NCBI GenBank assembly: GCA_029259725.1
Contig: JAJDER010000106.1
Coordinates: forward strand, 1 to 35,592
Length of the DNA stretch: 35,592 bases
Reading direction: 5' to 3'
Origin: Planctomycetota bacterium
GTDB lineage: Bacteria; Planctomycetota; B15-G4
Each line of letters starts with the position of its first letter. Within the stretch, counting starts at the first letter, position 1. Under the pieces are notes generated by a model that did not search any database, was not told where the DNA came from, and saw only the letters and a list, made by a program, of their open reading frames with translations. Shown piece by piece: positions 7,334 to 16,439 of this stretch. The translations under genes were made by a program, and so were the position numbers.

Positions 7334-7878
7334 CTAGAACAACGTGTAGATGAACGGCGACAACACCGGCGACGCCGCCGCGGCCGCCAGCAGCAGGCCG
7401 ATCGTCATCATGATGAAGAGCACCGGCAGCATGTACCAGTGGCCGCGATCCCAGGTCGACAGGATCAGCGCTCCCGCGGTCGCGAACTTCTTGCGGGCGT
7501 GCCAGAGGATCAGCACCAGGATCAGCACGCCGAACCAGACGGCGATGTCGGCCAGGACCGGGATGCGCGGCCCGACGGCGGTCGGCGCGTCGCCCCAGAG
7601 CACGATCGCCTCGGCCGGCGGGACCTGGGTCGCGACCCACTCGAAGCCCTTGATGATGCCGAAGATGAAGCCGACCAGGCAGCCCACCTTGAGTGCGCAG
7701 ACGGGCAGGCTCTCGTCCTTCTTGTAGTTCACGAAGTAGAGCGTGGTCAGCACCAGCCACAGGCCGAGGAACACCTTCTCGACCGTGCCGAACATCGTCG
7801 GCTCGGTGACGACGTCCTGCACCAGGGCCGCGGCGGGCGCGGACAGGACGGCCATCGCGAGCAGCGCGGTGGGAATCC

Positions 7879-7882
<4 letters not shown>
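7334..7882 (-). CDS. integral membrane protein of the carbamoyltransferase cassette, DUF5989/SxtK-like C-terminus
   Basis: A 182-aa protein with a signal-like N-terminus (about 4-20) and about four further hydrophobic segments (about 36-51, 64-79, 108-127, 149-170). The C-terminal end, about 140-182, has the pattern WDRGHWYMLPVLFIMM followed by SPVLSPFIYTLF. I recognise this ending as that of DUF5989/SxtK-type small membrane proteins that sit next to NodU/CmcH carbamoyltransferases. Here it is fused to an extra N-terminal membrane region. The start is GTG at 7882, overlapping the carbamoyltransferase stop as GTGA, so expression is coupled. Its function is unknown. Position and fusion suggest a membrane partner or anchor for the carbamoyl-transfer enzyme. 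Confidence 0.78.
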
Positions 7883-9678
<1,796 letters not shown>

Positions 9679-9718
9679 GGCGTTCGGCTCGCTCGGAGGG
9701 GGAGCGTTGGCGGGGAGC

Positions 9719-9967
9719 TCAGTCCTGCCGCTGCGCGTCTTCGATGGTCTCGTTGACCTGGGACCACGGCACGTAGGTGCTCGTCGGCGGCTTGCGGATC
9801 ATCAGCTTGTCCGTGAACAGCTGGTAGAAGATCGCGACCGGCGCGACGGCGACGAAGTAGATCACCGTCATGAGCGTCCGGCCGACGACGTTGCCGAACC
9901 GCTCGAGGAAGATCGTCACCGACTGGAAGAAGCTGGGCGACGGAGGTGCCGGGGCGTTCTGGGACAT
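9719..9967 (-). CDS. small membrane protein of the carbamoyltransferase cassette, SxtJ-like
   Basis: An 82-aa protein with one long hydrophobic segment (about 31-51, TLMTVIYFVAVAPVAIFYQL) followed by the motif KLMIRKPPTSTYVPW and a charged tail. This layout, a membrane helix ending in a Pro-rich basic stretch and an S/T-x-(Y/W)-x-P-W motif, resembles the C-terminal half of SxtJ-type proteins found beside NodU/CmcH carbamoyltransferases. I am only moderately sure of that link. The start at 9967 was chosen because the upstream in-frame extension to 10060 is low-quality sequence and covers the best promoter candidate; no strong ribosome binding site is visible. It is the first gene of the three-gene minus-strand cassette. 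Confidence 0.7.
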   Translation of the reverse strand: MSQNAPAPPSPSFFQSVTIFLERFGNVVGRTLMTVIYFVAVAPVAIFYQLFTDKLMIRKPPTSTYVPWSQVNETIEDAQRQD

Positions 9968-10031
9968 CGCAGGTCGCGGGAGGAGGGTGGTGGGGAGAGC
10001 CGCGAACCGTCCGAGGGACGGAGGGGTTCGG

Positions 10032-10060
10032 AGTCTATCGGCCCCCCGGACCATCGGCAA
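10032..10060 (-). promoter_or_regulatory. candidate promoter of the carbamoyltransferase cassette
   Basis: On the minus strand TTGCCG (10060-10055), a 17-nt spacer, then TAGACT (10037-10032), with 4 of 6 matches in each hexamer. The start point would be near 10025, giving a leader of about 58 nt before the ATG at 9967. Such matches also occur by chance; no transcript evidence is available. Confidence 0.4.
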
Positions 10061-10134
10061 GGCGAGCGCTCGGACCTGAGGAAACGGGGCGTGGAGCCCG
10101 TCGGCGGGGGGGTCGAGACGTGGAGCCGACGGCC

Positions 10135-11502
10135 CTAACGAGGCGGATCGTCATCGCCGGTCGGTTCGGCCTGGCGGCGCTCCTCATGGGGCTCCCACGT
10201 GAACACATGGAGCCGCCCCTCCCTCTCGGCGGCAGGCCAGGGCACGGGATCCTCGCTCACGAAGAGCTTCGTCACTCCGGCGTGGTCCACCAGCCCGAGC
10301 AGGTGTGCGCCAAAGCGCCGCCCTTCATCAGAGCCCTCGAGCACGGCCAGGGCCTCCCCACTCGCGCCCGACAGCACGTGCACGACACTGCGTGGTGGCT
10401 CGTCCCAGTTCCACATGCCCGGTTCGCCCACGGCGAAGTCGGTAGCCCCGTCGCCGTCGAGGTCCCCCAGCGCGGCCAGCGACGACCCGAACAGCCCCAG
10501 CTCCCGCTCACCGAAGCTCTCACGCCAGACCGTTCCATCGGCTCCCGAGAGCACGGCGAAGCTTCCGATCCCCCTCCCGATCCGGCCGTCCGGGAGGTCG
10601 GTCTGAGCCTTCAGGCCGACCAGGAGGTCCGCGACGCCATCCCCGTCCAGGTCTCCGATGGGCTCGAAGACCGGATCCGGCGTCGCTCCCAGGGGACCGA
10701 AGTCCGATTCCCAGATCACCGACCCGTCCCGCCCCGACCGGGCGACCAGACCGAGACGGGAGGGCAGGTGATTCACGATGCGGCCCATCTCGCGAGTGAC
10801 CACGAAGTCTGCGACATCGTCGCCATCGAGGCTGGGCACGGCACACACATCGTCTGCGTAGCGGGGACCACCCCGAGCCATGTGCAACAGCGAACCGTCC
10901 GCCCCGGAATGCACCTTCACGATGCCCCAGGTGGCCTCGTCGAAGCCGATCTTCTGCTTCCCGTGCCAGCCGCCGCTTGGGCCCTTCCCCTCGCCGGCCG
11001 AGGCCACGAGCAGGTCGAGATGCCCGTCGCCGTCGACATCACCGAGGCACGCCAGGGACCGGCCGTGGTCGTCGGTCGTGGTCGCCTTCTTGATGACGCG
11101 CAGGGTCTTCCCGTCCGCACCGGACCGGATCTCCACGCGGTCGAGGGCATTGAGCCGGCTGAGCGCCACTGCGACGTCCGGGAAGCCGTCTCCGTCCACG
11201 TCCCCTGCGTCGCTGGCCCATCCCGTCAGGAAGTGCCCATCCTCGGCATGGTCCAGTGACAGGAGGATCTCGAGCGATGCCCCTGAGAGGATCACGATGG
11301 GCGCCTCTCCTTCGGGATTCGAGCGGCTGACGGCAAACTCGTCGATGCCGTCGTGATCGAGGTCGCCGACCCGACTCAGGGCCAAGACGCCCCTGCCGAC
11401 GAAGCCGGCCACGATGTGCTCGTCCGGCGGCACCTGGGCCAGGCTCATGGCCGAACACAGACCGACGGCGATGGCAGACCGGTACCCGTGACGGACGACC
11501 AT
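10135..11502 (-). CDS. secreted FG-GAP/VCBS repeat protein (seven-bladed propeller)
   Basis: A 455-aa exported protein. The start at 11502 gives a signal peptide (MVVRHGYRSAIAVGLCSAMSLAQ) and has GGGAGGAG just upstream; an upstream in-frame ATG at 11559 would bury the signal. About seven FG-GAP repeats follow, each with a calcium-binding DxDxDG-type loop: GDLDHDGIDEFAV, GDVDGDGFPDVAV, GDVDGDGHLDLLV, PSLDGDDVADFVV, GDLDGDGVADLLV, GDLDGDGATDFAV and a degenerate last blade (LVDHAGVTKLFV). This predicts an integrin-alpha-like propeller outside the cytoplasm. It ends in a charged tail without an anchor or the C-terminal domain seen in the 13752 protein. The role is unknown; such proteins are abundant in planctomycetes. 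Confidence 0.9.
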   Translation of the reverse strand: MVVRHGYRSAIAVGLCSAMSLAQVPPDEHIVAGFVGRGVLALSRVGDLDHDGIDEFAVSRSNPEGEAPIVILSGASLEILLSLDHAEDGHFLTGWASDAGDVDGDGFPDVAVALSRLNALDRVEIRSGADGKTLRVIKKATTTDDHGRSLACLGDVDGDGHLDLLVASAGEGKGPSGGWHGKQKIGFDEATWGIVKVHSGADGSLLHMARGGPRYADDVCAVPSLDGDDVADFVVTREMGRIVNHLPSRLGLVARSGRDGSVIWESDFGPLGATPDPVFEPIGDLDGDGVADLLVGLKAQTDLPDGRIGRGIGSFAVLSGADGTVWRESFGERELGLFGSSLAALGDLDGDGATDFAVGEPGMWNWDEPPRSVVHVLSGASGEALAVLEGSDEGRRFGAHLLGLVDHAGVTKLFVSEDPVPWPAAEREGRLHVFTWEPHEERRQAEPTGDDDPPR

Positions 11503-11584
11503 GGGCGCTCCTCCCGAGAGAACGACCAGCCCAACGGTTGCTCTCGGGTCACCGGTCACCCGCCCCCGATGCCTTCGACCGTTC

Positions 11585-11610
11585 AGCGGCCGGCCGCAGG
11601 CCGGCCCGCT
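11585..11610. other. GC-rich hairpin between two minus-strand genes
   Basis: Inverted repeat AGCGGCCGGCC, loop GCA, GGCCGGCCCGCT with one bulged base. It lies 32 bp downstream of the aldo/keto reductase stop, so it may end that transcript, but there is no U-tract and an intrinsic terminator call is not justified. Confidence 0.4.
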
Positions 11611-11641
11611 GCAACGTCGCCCCCAGCGGGAGCCACCCGGT

Positions 11642-12661
11642 TCACGATTTGTACCACTCGAGCGAGAGTTCGGCCTTCGCCGCGATCCGCTCCAGCAGCG
11701 CCTCCGCCTCGGCCTCGTCCAGCGGCCCCAGGTCCCGCACGATCGCCGCGTTCTCGCGCACCTGCGCCGCCGTCTCCATGCCCACCACCATGGCGCTGAC
11801 CGGCAGCGAGAGCACGAAGCGAAGGTTCTCCTCGATGGTCGTCACGCCCTTCTCGAGCAGCGCCCCGGCCGCCGAGGTCTTCATCGCGATCAGCCCGATG
11901 CCGGCCTCCACCACCTTCGGCAGGGCCTGTCCTTGAAAGGAGTGCTGGTGGAAGTCGATGGGGTTGATCGGCATCTGCATCGTGTCGAAGGGCTGGCCGG
12001 CCCCGTGGTGGTGCACGGCGCGCAGCTGAGCCTGGGGCTGGACGTGGCCGGTGACGCCGATGAAGCGGGTCAGGCCGGTCGCCCTGGCCTCGCGCAGGTA
12101 GACCATGGCGCCGGTCTCGGCGGCGAAGGATCGGTCCACGTCCTCGGGGCTCTTCACCGAGTGCAGCTGCCACAGGTCCAGGTGGTCGGTGCCCAGCCGC
12201 TCCAGGCTGCGTTCGAGGTGCCGGCGGGCCGAGTCGACGTCACGGCTGGCCGGCGCGTGGGTCTTGGTCATGAGGAAGACCTCGTCGCGCGCGTCGGCGA
12301 GGACCTCACCCAGCAGCCGCTCGCTGGCCCCGGCCTGGTAGCTCTCGGCGGTGTCGAAGAAGCGGATGCCCTCGTCCAGGGCGGCCTCGATCAGCGCCCG
12401 CGCGGCGGGCTCGCCCTCGCGCTGCGCCGCCAGGCCGACGTGGTAGCCCCCCAGGGCCAGGACCGGCAGCGCGACCCCCGTGGAGCCGAGCGCCCGGCGC
12501 GGCAGGGATCCGGCGCCGCGCGGGCCCCCGGTCGAATCACCGGTCGGATCCGCCTCCTGCCCCTGAGCGCCCGGCGCCGGTGCGGCGGCGGCAGCCGGAG
12601 CGACCCCGTTCAGGGCCGCTGTCAGGGCCAGCAGGCGCCGCAGGAACGACCGTCGGTTCAT
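11642..12661 (-). CDS. aldo/keto reductase with Tat signal
   Basis: A 339-aa NAD(P)H-dependent oxidoreductase. The ATG at 12661 has GGGAGGAA just upstream and begins with a twin-arginine signal, MNRRSFLRRLLALTAALNGV, so the folded enzyme is probably exported through Tat. The AKR barrel starts about residue 56 (RALGSTGVALPVLALGG). The catalytic tetrad is present: Asp103 and Tyr108 in FFDTAESY, Lys133 in MTKTH, His167 in LWQLHSV. GMETAAQVRENAAIVR near the end matches the NADPH-phosphate-binding part of this family. Tat-exported AKRs of this type are common in planctomycetes and usually lack a known substrate. A TATGAT -10-like sequence lies on the minus strand at 12705-12700 without a good -35. 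Confidence 0.92.
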   Translation of the reverse strand: MNRRSFLRRLLALTAALNGVAPAAAAAPAPGAQGQEADPTGDSTGGPRGAGSLPRRALGSTGVALPVLALGGYHVGLAAQREGEPAARALIEAALDEGIRFFDTAESYQAGASERLLGEVLADARDEVFLMTKTHAPASRDVDSARRHLERSLERLGTDHLDLWQLHSVKSPEDVDRSFAAETGAMVYLREARATGLTRFIGVTGHVQPQAQLRAVHHHGAGQPFDTMQMPINPIDFHQHSFQGQALPKVVEAGIGLIAMKTSAAGALLEKGVTTIEENLRFVLSLPVSAMVVGMETAAQVRENAAIVRDLGPLDEAEAEALLERIAAKAELSLEWYKS

Positions 12662-13140
12662 CGATTCCTCCCTCGAACACACCCACCCGAGCTGCCGCCA
12701 TCATAGGCGCGTCGGGGAAGGGAGCTACCCGCCGTGACATTCGGAGGCCGCGGCCGCTCAACTGCCCCCCGCTCGAACCCGATCCATCCCATCGACAACG
12801 GTGTCGGGGACGCGTGCTCCGCGATCTCCTCGCCTCTCCCCCTCTCGCCGACCCACCCGCCATGCACCGGGCCGACGAGCGCGGACGACCCGGCCGCCCA
12901 TCCCGGATCGCCCGCGCGCGGACGCTCCTCCGCGATCGCGGACACGCGTTTCCGGCACCCTCGTCGATCGCTTGATCAGAAGTCGTGGGCACGGCATGTC
13001 CCACGCCGGGTTGCAGCCAAGGGACGGGACCACCCGGCGCGAGACGACCGTGCCCCGCCGTCGGCGGGTTCGCCCTAGTGCCTCGGGGCGGGCCCGCCAC
13101 GGCACCCTCCTGGCACGCCCCCCGGCCCACGGCCACCCTG

Positions 13141-13211
13141 CCTCCGCCACCCGGCCCCCCGCCACCCGGCCTCCGCCCCCCGGCCCCCCGCCACCCGGCC
13201 CCCCGCCACCT
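13141..13211. repeat. imperfect GC-rich tandem repeat, G-quadruplex-prone on the minus strand
   Basis: Repeated variants of GCCACCCGGCCCCCC, about 16-17 bp each. The minus strand therefore has several runs of three to six G separated by one to four bases, enough for a G-quadruplex motif. Confidence 0.65.
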
Positions 13212-13676
13212 GACCCTCGGGGAAGCCGTTCTTCCCCGTTCCCACCGCCGGACGTTATTCGGCCACGACCACGCCGTCAGGCCCCCCGGCTCCCACCTCC
13301 AGCCGGAGCGGAGCCGCGAGACGGTGCCCGGTGATCCGATCACCACGACAGCGGCATGAACGGTCCTTCGCCTGAGGTCCAGCGCTGCCCGGCACCCACG
13401 TCGACTCGGAACGGACGGCGTGCACGCGGCCCACCCCGGATGGCGGGACCCCGCTCGGGACGTCGGGGGAAGCGCCGCCGCGGGACAGGGCTCCGGCCGT
13501 CAAGGCCCTGGCTCGGGCACCGCAGTCGCGCTCGAAGTCCTGGAGCGGGGTCGGGGAGGCCGACACACGATGGTTCACACACGGACGGGCTCCCGGGTTC
13601 CTGGCTCGGGGGCCCGCCTTTCTTGCGTCGGCGGTCTCGCGTGTCGCACCCGCGAGGTTCGCGCTCCCCGGTTCGC

Positions 13677-13702
13677 ATCCCACGGGTCCGCTGCCGTGGG
13701 AT
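13677..13702. promoter_or_regulatory. 9-bp perfect inverted repeat upstream of the FG-GAP gene
   Basis: ATCCCACGG (13677-13685) and CCGTGGGAT (13694-13702), separated by 8 nt, ending 49 bp before the ATG at 13752. Size and spacing suit a dimeric regulator site or a leader hairpin; no regulator gene is adjacent. Confidence 0.35.
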
Positions 13703-13751
13703 ACGCTGATCCCGGACTGGAAGCGAGCCACCGTTCATCGGTGAGTCACCC

Positions 13752-15410
13752 ATGGCACCCTCTCCGGGTCGGTTTCTTCGCGCGGCGCTGAGCCTCGGCG
13801 CCGCCTGCATCCTGGCCGCCCAGGGACCCGCGCAGGACGAGCACTTCACGGCCTTCGGCGACGCCGCCGACCAGCTCTTCGGCAGCGCCGTGGCCCTGGT
13901 CGGCGACGTGGACGGCGACGGCGTGCCCGATCTCGTCGTCGGCGCCGACGGGGATGACACCGCCGGCACCGACGCCGGGGCCGCCTTCCTGGTCAGCGGC
14001 GTCGACGGGTCGGTGATCCACACCATCGACGGAGACACGACGCTCGAGGAGCTGGGCAGCGACGTCGCCGGCATCGGCGACATCGACGGCGACGGCATCC
14101 CCGACGCCGCCGTCTCCGAGTTCCGCGACAGCACGCTCGGCTTCCGCACCGGTCGCGTGCACCTGATCTCGGGCGCCACCGGCGCGACGATCCAGATCAT
14201 CGAGGGCCCCGAGCTGGCCGCCGAGTTCGGCTCGGGCGTGTCCGGCGGCGGTGACTTCGACCTCGACGGTGTCCCCGACATCCTCGTCGGCAGCCACCAC
14301 AGCAACCTGAACGGGCACCATTCGGGCAGCGCCACCGTGGTCTCGGGCGCCGACGGCCACTTCATCCTGGTCGTCCCCGGCCTCGAAGCCGACGACGACC
14401 TCGGCCACGATCTTGCCGGCCCCGGCGACGTCACCGGCGACGGCGTGCCCGACATCCTGGGCGGCGCCCATGACATCCCCGAGGCCGGCTCGGCCGCGCT
14501 CTTCGACGGCGTGGACGGGAGCGTGGTCTGGTCCTGGGAAGGCCTCTCGGTCCTCGACTTCTTCGGCTTCAAGGTCGGCGCGCCGGGTGACATCGACCGC
14601 GACGGCGTCCCCGACCTGATGGTCGGCGCCCAGCGTGACGACACGGCCGGCGACGCGGCCGGGCGCGCGCAGCTCTTCTCCGGCGCCACGGGCGCCGAGA
14701 TCTACCACTGGGAAGGCGACGACGCCGGCGACAACTTCGGCGGCGACCTCTCCGGCGCGGGCGACTGGGACGGCGACGGCGTGCTCGACCTGGTCGTGAC
14801 CGCGCCCGGTGACGACAACGCCGGCGGAGGCAGCAGCTCCGCGCGGATCTTCAGCGGGCTGGACGGCTCGATCCTCGAGACCATCGACGGCGTGTCGCCG
14901 GGCCTGCGCTTCGAGGTGTTCAGCGCGGCGGCCGGGGACCTCGACGGCGACGGGCGCCCCGAGCTCGTGCTGGCCTTCCCCTACGACGATCAGGCCGGCG
15001 CGGATGCCGGCGTGGTCGTCGTGCTCAAGGGCGCGGTGGCCGGGTGGACCGATCTCGGCCTCGGGCTGGCCGGCGCCCTCGGTGAACCTCGCCTGCTCGG
15101 GCAGGGCACGCTGTCGCCCGGCGCCCTCGGCAGCCTCACGCTGGCGGACGCGGCGCCGACGGCCCCGACCGCGCTCTTCGTGTCCCTGTTCTCCATGCCC
15201 ACACCGTTCAAGGGCGGCACGCTCGTGCCGCTGCCGGTGCTCGTGCAGGTGGACCTGCTCACCGGCATCGACGGCTCGCTGGCCCTGCCGTTCGCGTGGC
15301 CCGTCGGGATTCCGGTGGGCACGGAGCTGTTCTTCCAGAGCGCGGTGGCCGACGCGGGCGCGGTCAAGGGCGTGGCCCTGTCCAACGCGCTGCAGGCGAC
15401 GGCCAAGTAG
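13752..15410 (+). CDS. secreted FG-GAP repeat protein with planctomycete-type C-terminal domain
   Basis: A 552-aa exported protein. A signal peptide (MAPSPGRFLRAALSLGAACILAAQ) is followed by seven FG-GAP repeats, among them GDVDGDGVPDLVVG, GDIDGDGIPDAAV, GDFDLDGVPDILVG, GDVTGDGVPDILGG, GDIDRDGVPDLMVG, GDWDGDGVLDLVV and GDLDGDGRPELVL, a calcium-binding seven-bladed propeller. The last about 120 residues form a separate domain running from GLGLAGALGEPRLLG to WPVGIPVGTELFFQSAVADA and ending in GVALSNALQATAK. The same ending pattern (WPTGLP, LQYWIPDP, GLTSSNGL) is seen in the partial gene at 35431-35592. I take it for a recurrent surface or secretion-associated C-terminal domain, function unknown. 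The ribosome binding site is weak (GGTGAG). Confidence 0.92.
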   Translation: MAPSPGRFLRAALSLGAACILAAQGPAQDEHFTAFGDAADQLFGSAVALVGDVDGDGVPDLVVGADGDDTAGTDAGAAFLVSGVDGSVIHTIDGDTTLEELGSDVAGIGDIDGDGIPDAAVSEFRDSTLGFRTGRVHLISGATGATIQIIEGPELAAEFGSGVSGGGDFDLDGVPDILVGSHHSNLNGHHSGSATVVSGADGHFILVVPGLEADDDLGHDLAGPGDVTGDGVPDILGGAHDIPEAGSAALFDGVDGSVVWSWEGLSVLDFFGFKVGAPGDIDRDGVPDLMVGAQRDDTAGDAAGRAQLFSGATGAEIYHWEGDDAGDNFGGDLSGAGDWDGDGVLDLVVTAPGDDNAGGGSSSARIFSGLDGSILETIDGVSPGLRFEVFSAAAGDLDGDGRPELVLAFPYDDQAGADAGVVVVLKGAVAGWTDLGLGLAGALGEPRLLGQGTLSPGALGSLTLADAAPTAPTALFVSLFSMPTPFKGGTLVPLPVLVQVDLLTGIDGSLALPFAWPVGIPVGTELFFQSAVADAGAVKGVALSNALQATAK

Positions 15411-15437
15411 CGCGCGCCCGGGCGATGCGTGCACCGC

Positions 15438-16439
15438 TCAGCGCGAGGCGCCGTGCTCCAGCGCATCGCGCAACGCGCGCCTCACGTAGACCGGCACCAT
15501 CTCCCGGCGATACGTCGCGTCGCCGTCGATGTTCGTCAGCGGGTGCGCCTGGGCGTAGGCGCTGTCGGCCAGCTCGCTCCAGAGATCCTCGGTGGGCGCG
15601 CGACCCTCGGCCAGCTCGGTGACCTTGCGCAGCGCGATCGGCTTCGCGGCCAGCGCGGAGAGCACGATGCGCAGGTTGGACACGGTGCTCTCGTCGGGCA
15701 GCTCGTAGGCCACGGCGACGGAGAGCCGCGGGAAGTCGATCGAATCCCGCGGGCGCAGCTTGGCGTAGGCGGCGTGCAGGCCTCGCGCCGGGGCGGGCAC
15801 GATCACCTTGAGCAGCATCTCGTCCGGCTCGAGCGTCTTGTTGTTCACTCCGTCGAACACGTAGAAGTCCGCCACCGCGATCGTGCGCTCCCCGCGCGCC
15901 GCCGAGGCGACGATCAGCGAGGCTCCCAGCGTGGTGAGCACCGGCGCGGAATCGTTGCTGGCCGCGGCGACGCAACGCTTGCCCCGCCTGACCACGTGGC
16001 AGGCCGAGCCGTCCTTCTTGAGGCAGTAGCCCAGCGCCTCGCGCCAGAAGTGCGTCTGGTTGATGTAGACGCAGCGCGTGTTGAGGCAGACGTTGCCGCC
16101 GAGCGTGCCCATGCGGCGGTGATGCGGCCCGGCGATCAGGCCCGCGGCCTGCGCCAGCGAGGGCAGCCGCGCGCGCACCGTCGCGTGCCCGGCCAGCGCT
16201 TCGAGCGTGAGCATCGCGCCCAGCTCGAGCGAACCGTCCTCGCGCTCCGTCACGCTCGACAGATCCGGCAGTCGGCTCAGCGACACGACCGTGCCCGCCG
16301 ACTCGATGCCGTGCTTCAGGTTGGGCAGCAGGTCCGTGCCGCCGGCGACCAGCCGCGCGTCGGGATTCTCGGCCAGCACCGCCAGCACCTCGGAGACGGT
16401 CCCCGGTGACACGTAGTCGAAGGTCGGCAGGCGCAGCAT
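15438..16439 (-). CDS. hcrB: FAD-binding subunit of a molybdenum hydroxylase, 4-hydroxybenzoyl-CoA reductase beta-like (HcrB)
   Basis: A 333-aa flavin subunit of the xanthine oxidase family (CoxM/XdhB fold). FAD motifs are VAGGTDLLPN (31-40) and RRMGTLGGNVCLN (108-120). Between the FAD motifs and the C-terminal domain lies a roughly 40-residue insertion with Cys123, Cys139, Cys147 and Cys156 (TRCVYINQTHFWREALGYC, then SACHV and GKRCVAA). Such a four-cysteine insertion binds an extra [4Fe-4S] cluster in 4-hydroxybenzoyl-CoA reductase and is absent from xanthine or CO dehydrogenases. From memory, both spacing and surrounding residues match the Thauera enzyme. The start at 16439 overlaps the large-subunit stop by one base (TGATG). 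The symbol is assigned by family resemblance; the substrate is not proven. Confidence 0.88.
   Translation of the reverse strand: MLRLPTFDYVSPGTVSEVLAVLAENPDARLVAGGTDLLPNLKHGIESAGTVVSLSRLPDLSSVTEREDGSLELGAMLTLEALAGHATVRARLPSLAQAAGLIAGPHHRRMGTLGGNVCLNTRCVYINQTHFWREALGYCLKKDGSACHVVRRGKRCVAAASNDSAPVLTTLGASLIVASAARGERTIAVADFYVFDGVNNKTLEPDEMLLKVIVPAPARGLHAAYAKLRPRDSIDFPRLSVAVAYELPDESTVSNLRIVLSALAAKPIALRKVTELAEGRAPTEDLWSELADSAYAQAHPLTNIDGDATYRREMVPVYVRRALRDALEHGASR

Larger units (their letters stand above)
12662..13751. other. 1.1-kb intergenic region without a convincing gene
   Basis: The several open frames here are Arg/Pro/Gly-rich on both strands, have no ribosome binding site plus recognisable protein, and look like GC-driven shadows. 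The region holds the 5' side of the aldo/keto reductase gene, a C-rich repeat tract at 13141-13211, a small hairpin GGTGAT-CCG-ATCACC near 13330-13344, and an inverted repeat at 13677-13702 shortly before the FG-GAP gene. Confidence 0.6.

Noticed and set aside
6510-7760. Long minus-strand open frame (416 codons) across rpmB and the repeat region
   Set aside because: It overlaps rpmB in a different frame and is Arg/Gly/Ala/Pro-rich; the frame is open because of GC content and the duplicated repeat.
12758-13346. Several overlapping open frames in the 12.7-13.3 kb gap
   Set aside because: All are Arg/Pro/Gly-rich, overlap each other on both strands and lack ribosome binding sites; typical of non-coding high-GC DNA.
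13746-15434. Minus-strand frame of 562 codons opposite the FG-GAP gene
   Set aside because: Antisense of the repeated GDxDGDG codons; no ribosome binding site or recognisable domain.
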